A stretch of DNA of 64,000 nt from NCBI RefSeq assembly GCF_002561455.1, contig NZ_NTUP01000011.1, positions 1 through 64,000 of the forward strand. Direction: 5' to 3'. Every line of letters begins with the position of its first letter. Positions within the stretch are counted from its first letter, which is position 1. The position numbers were made by a program, and so were the translations under genes. The stretch comes from Bacillus sp. AFS015802. GTDB taxonomy: Bacteria; Bacillota; Bacilli; Bacillales; Bacillaceae_B. Below are positions 61,401 through 64,000 of the stretch, in pieces. Under the pieces are notes generated by a model that did not search any database, was not told the origin of the DNA, and worked only from the letters and a program-made list of their open reading frames with translations.

Positions 61401-61562
61401 GCCAGGATACACGGTTGTCACACTGACAACCGGGGTATTGATGTTCGGCAGGGTTTCGAGCTTCATATTAAATCCTGAATATAAGCCTGCCACAATGACG
61501 ATGATCGTCATCAGCCAAACAGCAAACTTATTCTTAAGTACGAAATTAATAATACTGTTCAC
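58425..61562 (-). CDS. swrC: RND-family exporter, SwrC-like
   Basis: 1045-residue proton-driven RND transporter with 12 TM segments in two halves and two large extracytoplasmic domains. TM4 and neighbouring segments show the proton-relay acidic residues (GRVIDDSIVVVENIYRR is the family box). A Gly/Pro/Gln-rich, low-complexity insertion lies around residues 245-275. In B. subtilis SwrC exports surfactin and supports swarming; other members export drugs or lipids. It is divergent from its TetR regulator, with shared palindromes between them. The start is ATG at 61562. Confidence 0.88.
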   Translation of the reverse strand: MNSIINFVLKNKFAVWLMTIIVIVAGLYSGFNMKLETLPNINTPVVSVTTVYPGATPEDVAAKVSEPIEKRLKNLDGVNVVSSTSYQNASAVQIEYKFSKDMDEAKTEVEEALSDLPFPDGVNEPEVSRLNFNAFPVIALSVANEDQSLAQLTSTVEDTIVPELEGVDGVASVQASGQQVQEAQLVFDEDKLAEYGLTEETVQNMIKGSDVTAPLGLYTFKDSQKSVVVDGNITTIEDLKEMKIPVTPSTGGTSAGGQQQPSGQGQAPPAGAAPAGMKIPTIQLSDIADIELVGKAESISRTNGKESIGLQVVKTADANTVDVVNAVKDKIKTFEKDIDGVEIISTFDQGEPIEESVSTMLNKALFGAVFAVIIILLFLRDIKSTLISVVSIPLSLLIAILLLKQMDITLNIMTLGAMTVAIGRVIDDSIVVVENIYRRMSLKGEMLKGKDLIREATKEMFVPIASSTIVTIAVFLPLGLVQGMIGELFLPFALTIVFALLASLLVAVTIVPMLAHSMFKKGVGKKHIEKKSRLANWYRGVLNWTLNHKIITSILAIAMLVGSLFLVPLIGVSFLPSDEEKMIMATYKPEPGQTEEDVQKIAQDAEGYFQDRKGAETIQYSVGGENPMSPGSNNNAIFYVQYKDDTENFSEEKEKVIKDLQKATDKGEWASQDFSASAGSNEIVVYVYGETLKDIEPVVNDIQDMMEDKKDFKKVGSSISESYDEYSFIADQEKLSELGLSAGQIAMELGQTRQRPVLTTIEKDGEEVNVYLDVEKEKYESINDLTDKTIQSPLGVEVPIKDVVEVQEGKTSDTVSRRDGKVFAQVSGELKTDDVSKASQDIQKEIEEMDIPSGIDVNMGGVTEDIKESFTQLGLAMLAAIAIVYLILVITFGGGLAPFAILFSLPFTIIGALVALLIAGETISISSMIGALMLIGIVVTNAIVLVDRVIHKENEGLSTREALLEAGSTRLRPILMTAIATIGALFPLALGLEGSGLISKGLGVTVIGGLTSSTLLTLVIVPIVYETLMKIKRKIGGRKRKAVKE

Positions 61563-61589
61563 GTTGTATTCATCCCTTCTCTCTTAATC

Positions 61590-61603
61590 TGACCGACTAG
61601 TCA
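61590..61603. promoter_or_regulatory. TetR operator copy 1
   Basis: TGACCGACTAGTCA, nearest the exporter start. Shares the TGAC-N6-GTCA framework with copies at 61623 and 61676. Confidence 0.75.
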
Positions 61604-61622
61604 TAACACAATCTAATATAAC

Positions 61623-61636
61623 TGACCGGATAGTCA
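61623..61636. promoter_or_regulatory. TetR operator copy 2
   Basis: TGACCGGATAGTCA, 33 bases from copy 1 (start to start). Confidence 0.75.
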
Positions 61637-61675
61637 TAAGTCAATATACTTATAAAAGAAAAGGTTTATTTTTTG

Positions 61676-61689
61676 TGACCAATCGGTCA
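61676..61689. promoter_or_regulatory. TetR operator copy 3
   Basis: TGACCAATCGGTCA, close to the promoter side of the tetR gene. Confidence 0.75.
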
Positions 61690-61725
61690 TAATATACGTA
61701 AGGAGTTTATCAAGGAGAGGAACGT

Positions 61726-62580
61726 ATGAAGGAAAAAGAAAAATTAATCATTGAAACATCCATTAAGCTTTTTGCCACGAAAGGGTTCAACGCTACCTCC
61801 GTGCAGGAAATCGTAAATGAATGTGATATATCGAAGGGGGCTTTCTATTTATATTTCAAATCAAAGGAAGCCCTGCTGCTCGCCATCATGAATTATTATT
61901 TCAAAATGATCACGGATAAAGTGAATGAGATTGAAAACGAAGATTTGCCTCCATATGAGAAATTTCAGAAGCAATTAGAATGTCAGCTGATTGAAATTTG
62001 TAAACATAAAGAGTTCATCATCATGCAGATCAGGGAGAATGCCATGCCGTTCAATGATGAAATCCATGATCTCCTCAGCGAGATGAAGATGAACACTCAC
62101 CGGTATTACAGAAGAAGATTGTTCGGGATATACGGAAAAAAGATCGAGCCCTATTTCTGGGACATCACCATGATGATCCAAGGTTTTTTCCATTCTTATT
62201 TAGAACTGGTGATGCTGGATAAAATTGATCTGGACTTTTCATACCTATCCCATTTTATATTGAGACGAACCGATGACCTTGTGGATGGTTTGCTTAAGAG
62301 TGGCGATAAACCGGTGCTATCCTTTGAAAAACTGGATGACCTGGTTAAGGACTTTACCTCTTCGTCGAGAATCAATGAGTCGACACTCGTTCATATGATT
62401 CAGGATGCGTTGGAGATGACAGAGGACGAGAATATCCGGATTTCCCTGGAAGTCTTGAAAGAAGAAATACAAAAAGACGAAACCCGTCCCGTCGTCATTA
62501 AAGGAATGCTTGTGAATCTGGCTGAAGATTCTTCCATGAAGCACCTTATGAATGCTTTGAGACAGTTTTATCAAATATAA
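61726..62580 (+). CDS. TetR-family regulator of the RND exporter
   Basis: 284-residue regulator, long for the family. The N-terminal helix-turn-helix (IIETSIKLFATKGFNATSVQEIVNECDISKGAFYLYFKSKEALL) is classical TetR. The ligand domain extends to about residue 190, followed by an extra helical region of about 90 residues. Divergent from the SwrC-like gene with three TGAC-N6-GTCA sites between, so it should repress both. AAGGAGAGG precedes the ATG. It corresponds in context to B. subtilis YerO. Confidence 0.9.
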   Translation: MKEKEKLIIETSIKLFATKGFNATSVQEIVNECDISKGAFYLYFKSKEALLLAIMNYYFKMITDKVNEIENEDLPPYEKFQKQLECQLIEICKHKEFIIMQIRENAMPFNDEIHDLLSEMKMNTHRYYRRRLFGIYGKKIEPYFWDITMMIQGFFHSYLELVMLDKIDLDFSYLSHFILRRTDDLVDGLLKSGDKPVLSFEKLDDLVKDFTSSSRINESTLVHMIQDALEMTEDENIRISLEVLKEEIQKDETRPVVIKGMLVNLAEDSSMKHLMNALRQFYQI

Positions 62581-62621
62581 TGATGAAAGACCCGCTTCCG
62601 ACGCGGGTCTTTCATCATTTT
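62581..62621. terminator. Bidirectional terminator
   Basis: TGATGAAAGACCCGC pairs with GCGGGTCTTTCATCA around a 7-base loop, then TTTT. Confidence 0.9.
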
Positions 62622-62631
62622 CCCCTACTCC

Positions 62632-63285
62632 CTAAAGCTCTTGAATCTGCTCGGATTCATGTATGATTACTTCTTGATTGAACGCCCCTACCGCTGCCCG
62701 GTACATGCCATAGGCAACCTGTTTGCCCTGAATGCTTCTGTATCGTTTCAGCCTGCCCACCATGACAGGGCGTACAGCTCGAGAGAAGATTTCCCCGGCC
62801 TTTTCGCCAAATCGGAATTCCTGCCTCTCCCCCAATAAAAGGGATGGCCTGAATATATGGAGGGAAGGATAATGAAGCTCCTTCAATTCGTTCTCCAGAT
62901 TCCCTTTGACCTTACTATAAAAAAACGGTGATTCCGGACTTGCACCGATTGAGGAGATCACGAGATACTGCTTTGCTCCATGTGCTTTCCTGAGCTTCCC
63001 AAGTTGAATGGGATACTCGTAGTCCACTTTCTTAAAGGCATGTTTCGTCTTGGCTTTCTTAATCGTGGTTCCGAGGCAGCAAAACACATCATCAATTTCC
63101 TCATGGGGCAGAAGCTTCATCCCCTCAAATGAAATGATCCGTTCATCCAGTTTCTCATGCTTCACCCCGCTATCCCTTCTCACAAAGGAAATCACTCTTG
63201 TGTATTCAGGACTCTTTAGGAGTATTTCCACCAGGTGGGAACCGACCAGGCCGGTCGCTCCTGCAACCAAAGCTGTTCTTGACAT
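62632..63285 (-). CDS. NAD(P)-binding SDR-like protein (TIP30/HTATIP2-like)
   Basis: 217-residue atypical short-chain dehydrogenase-fold protein. The nucleotide motif is ALVAGATGLVGSHLVEILL (GxxGxxG). The block DDVFCCLGTTIKKAKTKHAFKKVDYEY and the later VISSIGASPESPFFYSKVKGNLE (with YxxxK) fit the HTATIP2/TIP30-like group. No substrate is known for the bacterial members. GAGGAATG precedes the ATG. Confidence 0.85.
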   Translation of the reverse strand: MSRTALVAGATGLVGSHLVEILLKSPEYTRVISFVRRDSGVKHEKLDERIISFEGMKLLPHEEIDDVFCCLGTTIKKAKTKHAFKKVDYEYPIQLGKLRKAHGAKQYLVISSIGASPESPFFYSKVKGNLENELKELHYPSLHIFRPSLLLGERQEFRFGEKAGEIFSRAVRPVMVGRLKRYRSIQGKQVAYGMYRAAVGAFNQEVIIHESEQIQEL

Positions 63286-63312
63286 TGTGCATTCCTCATT
63301 TCTTCATCAAAT

Positions 63313-64000
63313 CTATTCAGACAGGACTTTCCAGCTTCCGTAATGATGGACGGCGATTCCTTTATAGGAAGAATATGTGCCATACTCAGCATCGACCCGG
63401 GCCAGCTCCCCAAGCATGAACCCTTCCCCCTCTTCGTGGAAAGTCAGGAAATCACCTTCTGAAGATGGGGCGGTTTCCACCCCCGCTTTCACCTTTTTAC
63501 CCGCAAAAAGGGCGTAATCCATCTCGTTCCTGATGAGTTCAATGATTCCATTCGGTCCCACCGCCTGGTCCCTGTAAGCCATTACCCCAACTTCATCGGT
63601 CTTTCCGATGACCCAGTGAGCAAGGTTCCCTTTCCCAAATTCATTATTGTACGATTTCTCATCGAACCAGAACGGTATATCCATTCCCAATGGAAGCTGA
63701 AGCGAATCCGAGCGATCGACTGCTTCCATCACCATCTTCTGATAATTCAACACCGTCTTTCCATAGGCGCTTGTCCATCCTGATAAAAGGTAAGGCTCCA
63801 CATCCAAATGCACGCCGGTAAATCGCTGACTCTCATTGGCTTCAAGCTGATATGCCTCAAGCCAATCAAAAAAAGCAATGAGGGAAGATCGTCCATTAAC
63901 GGTTGCCCATTTTGGCGCTCCGTCCAGTGCGTACACATGTATATTTTCTAAATTGGCCATTTCAATGAATTGATGATAGTGTTCTTTCTCTACTGACGGA
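63313..64000 (-). CDS. Glycosidase-like TIM-barrel protein, 5' end outside the window
   Basis: Partial gene; at least 229 residues of the C-terminal part are present. The frame stays open through the window edge (PSVEKEHYHQFIEMANLENI before the first internal Met), and no SD precedes that Met, so the true start lies beyond 64000. Segments such as IHVYALDGAP, FTGVHLDVEPYLL and VGVMAYRDQA resemble barrel strands of glycosidase-like proteins, with an Asp-x-Glu pair (DVEP) that could be catalytic. Family not assigned. Confidence 0.75.
   Translation of the reverse strand, partial: PSVEKEHYHQFIEMANLENIHVYALDGAPKWATVNGRSSLIAFFDWLEAYQLEANESQRFTGVHLDVEPYLLSGWTSAYGKTVLNYQKMVMEAVDRSDSLQLPLGMDIPFWFDEKSYNNEFGKGNLAHWVIGKTDEVGVMAYRDQAVGPNGIIELIRNEMDYALFAGKKVKAGVETAPSSEGDFLTFHEEGEGFMLGELARVDAEYGTYSSYKGIAVHHYGSWKVLSE

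Noticed and set aside
1-64000. CRISPR arrays, tRNA or rRNA genes, prophage or insertion sequences
   Set aside because: No regularly spaced direct repeats with unique spacers, no cloverleaf or rRNA-like stretches, and no transposase or phage proteins were recognised. The dispersed short repeat is the only mobile-like signal.

Overview
The window looks like chromosomal DNA from an endospore-forming, Gram-positive member of the Bacillaceae, possibly a marine or halotolerant Bacillus-like genus such as Rossellomorea; that placement is an impression, not a measurement. The support is a Bacillus-type gene set: mreBH, a lia cell-envelope stress operon, bacterial nitric oxide synthase, SwrC, YkhA, YitT and SpoIIM-family proteins and a gamma-SASP-like peptide. 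Ribosome binding sites are strong (GGAGG) and intrinsic terminators are dense. No rRNA, tRNA, CRISPR array, transposase or prophage was recognised.

Layout. 0-7 kb: sodium/solute symporter, a guanine-class riboswitch in front of nupC, a YkhA-type thioesterase, and a BMP lipoprotein paired with a chemoreceptor. 7.3-12.5 kb: mreBH, then the most striking block: an ECF sigma factor, its zinc-finger/RskA-type anti-sigma factor, a wall-anchored protein made of two 174-residue His-containing repeats, and a class F-like sortase. The sigma operon and the anchored-protein gene share the same promoter architecture (GTGATCC, 16 bases, CGTTAGC), which suggests one autoregulated surface-protein system. 12.5-21.5 kb: NOS, an acetyltransferase, a renalase-like flavoprotein, an ABC-F ATPase, a 37-codon gene candidate with its own promoter and terminator, a DUF2339 protein, a YitT protein, a 21-bp repeat array, and queF behind a preQ1 riboswitch. 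21.6-31.5 kb: a CarH-like cobalamin sensor without a DNA-binding domain next to a PAS-like protein, then carbonic anhydrase, redox and detoxification enzymes, a PLA2-like mini-protein and a VLRF1-type release factor. 31.5-44.5 kb: a secreted PLD-like protein, the MoxR-DUF58-DUF4350-DUF4129 cluster divergent from RDD and SpoIIM genes, and the lia operon (liaI, liaH, liaF, liaS, liaR, without liaG). 44.6-51 kb: oligoendopeptidase F, a TspO-like protein, a SASP-like peptide, a cation/proton antiporter and a flippase. 51-58.3 kb: a LacI-controlled beta-glucoside locus (binding protein, two permeases, GH1, GH30). 58.4-64 kb: an RND exporter (SwrC-like) divergent from its TetR regulator with three matching operators, an SDR-like protein, and a gene cut by the window end.

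A dispersed repeat (GAGGGACGGACCT and its reverse complement) occurs at eight intergenic loci. In two places it forms the inverted ends of 78-88 bp elements with a related core. Elsewhere it forms hairpins that seem to serve as terminators. It resembles a REP/MITE family, but no mobilising enzyme lies in the window.
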